A stretch of DNA of 41,202 bases from an uncultured Alistipes sp. (lineage in GTDB: Bacteria > Bacteroidota > Bacteroidia > Bacteroidales > UBA932). The notes below the pieces were generated by a model. It made no database searches. It was not told where the DNA came from and saw only the letters and a list, made by a program, of their open reading frames with translations. The stretch is taken from NCBI GenBank assembly GCA_900544175.1, contig UQUN01000024.1:1-41202 (forward strand). Direction: 5' to 3'. Shown here piece by piece: positions 41,178 through 41,202 of the stretch (positions are counted from its first letter, which is position 1; every line of letters starts with the position of its first letter). The translations under genes and the position numbers were made by a program.

Positions 41178-41202
41178 ACAATGAAGAGTTTGATCCTGGC
41201 TC
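41178..41202 (+). rRNA. 16S rRNA, 5' end only
   Basis: AGAGTTTGATCCTGGCTC, the universal 16S 5' sequence (the 27F priming region), is at 41185-41202. By alignment with E. coli the mature end is near 41178. The rest lies outside the window. Confidence 0.95.

Noticed and set aside
1..41202. CRISPR arrays, insertion sequences and prophage genes
   Set aside because: No regularly spaced direct repeats, transposase motifs or phage structural genes were seen on either strand.

Overview
The window is a gene-dense stretch of a Bacteroidota (most likely Bacteroidales) chromosome. The evidence is internal. Most promoter regions carry the Bacteroidota -7 element TAnnTTTG, several with TTTG or TTG about 18-21 bases upstream, and Shine-Dalgarno sites are largely absent. 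The tmRNA encodes the tag GNNNYALAA. A 29-residue bS22/mS38-type ribosomal protein follows an HU gene. The large fused 2-hydroxyacyl-CoA dehydratase activase and the DUF5106/TlpA-type protein also fit. The last 25 bases are the 5' end of a 16S rRNA gene. I cannot name the genus.

Layout. 1-2676 (+): a short orphan PurL-C-like protein, the menaquinone methyltransferase ubiE/menG and cardiolipin synthase. 2671-3429 (-): an AraC regulator, divergent from a Ca2+-type P-type ATPase (3525-6134, +). 6155-11098 (-): a 1419-residue double activase/HgdB-like protein with a co-transcribed TetR regulator; a perfect palindrome next to the operon's start codon is a candidate operator. 11204-14926: an MGDG-synthase-like glycosyltransferase (-), a D-2-hydroxyacid dehydrogenase (+) and guaA (-). 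15000-18542 (+): typA, then the yceD-rpmF-plsX operon and tRNA-Arg(CCU). 18587-20867 (-): the compact operon ftsE-nth-xer. 20931-31050 (+): a 1000-residue TPR protein and a beta-barrel protein, gyrB, an alpha-oxoamine synthase and a PgpH-type c-di-AMP phosphodiesterase. 31087-32833 (+): tmRNA and ugd. 32809-38710 (-): a LysE-type exporter, a double-thioredoxin-fold protein, coaD, ung and lon. 38906-41202 (+): HU, bS22-like protein, a strong terminator, RNase E/G, the rRNA promoter and the start of 16S rRNA.

Most genes are housekeeping: quinone and phospholipid synthesis, nucleotide and CoA synthesis, topology, repair, proteolysis, trans-translation and rRNA processing. I see no prophage, transposon, CRISPR array or defence island. 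The parts most worth following up are the activase/TetR operon with its palindrome, the TPR plus outer-membrane barrel pair, the orphan PurL-like domain, two inverted repeats in front of lon, and the HU/bS22/RNase G/rrn cluster, where a terminator hairpin ends just before the RNase G start codon.
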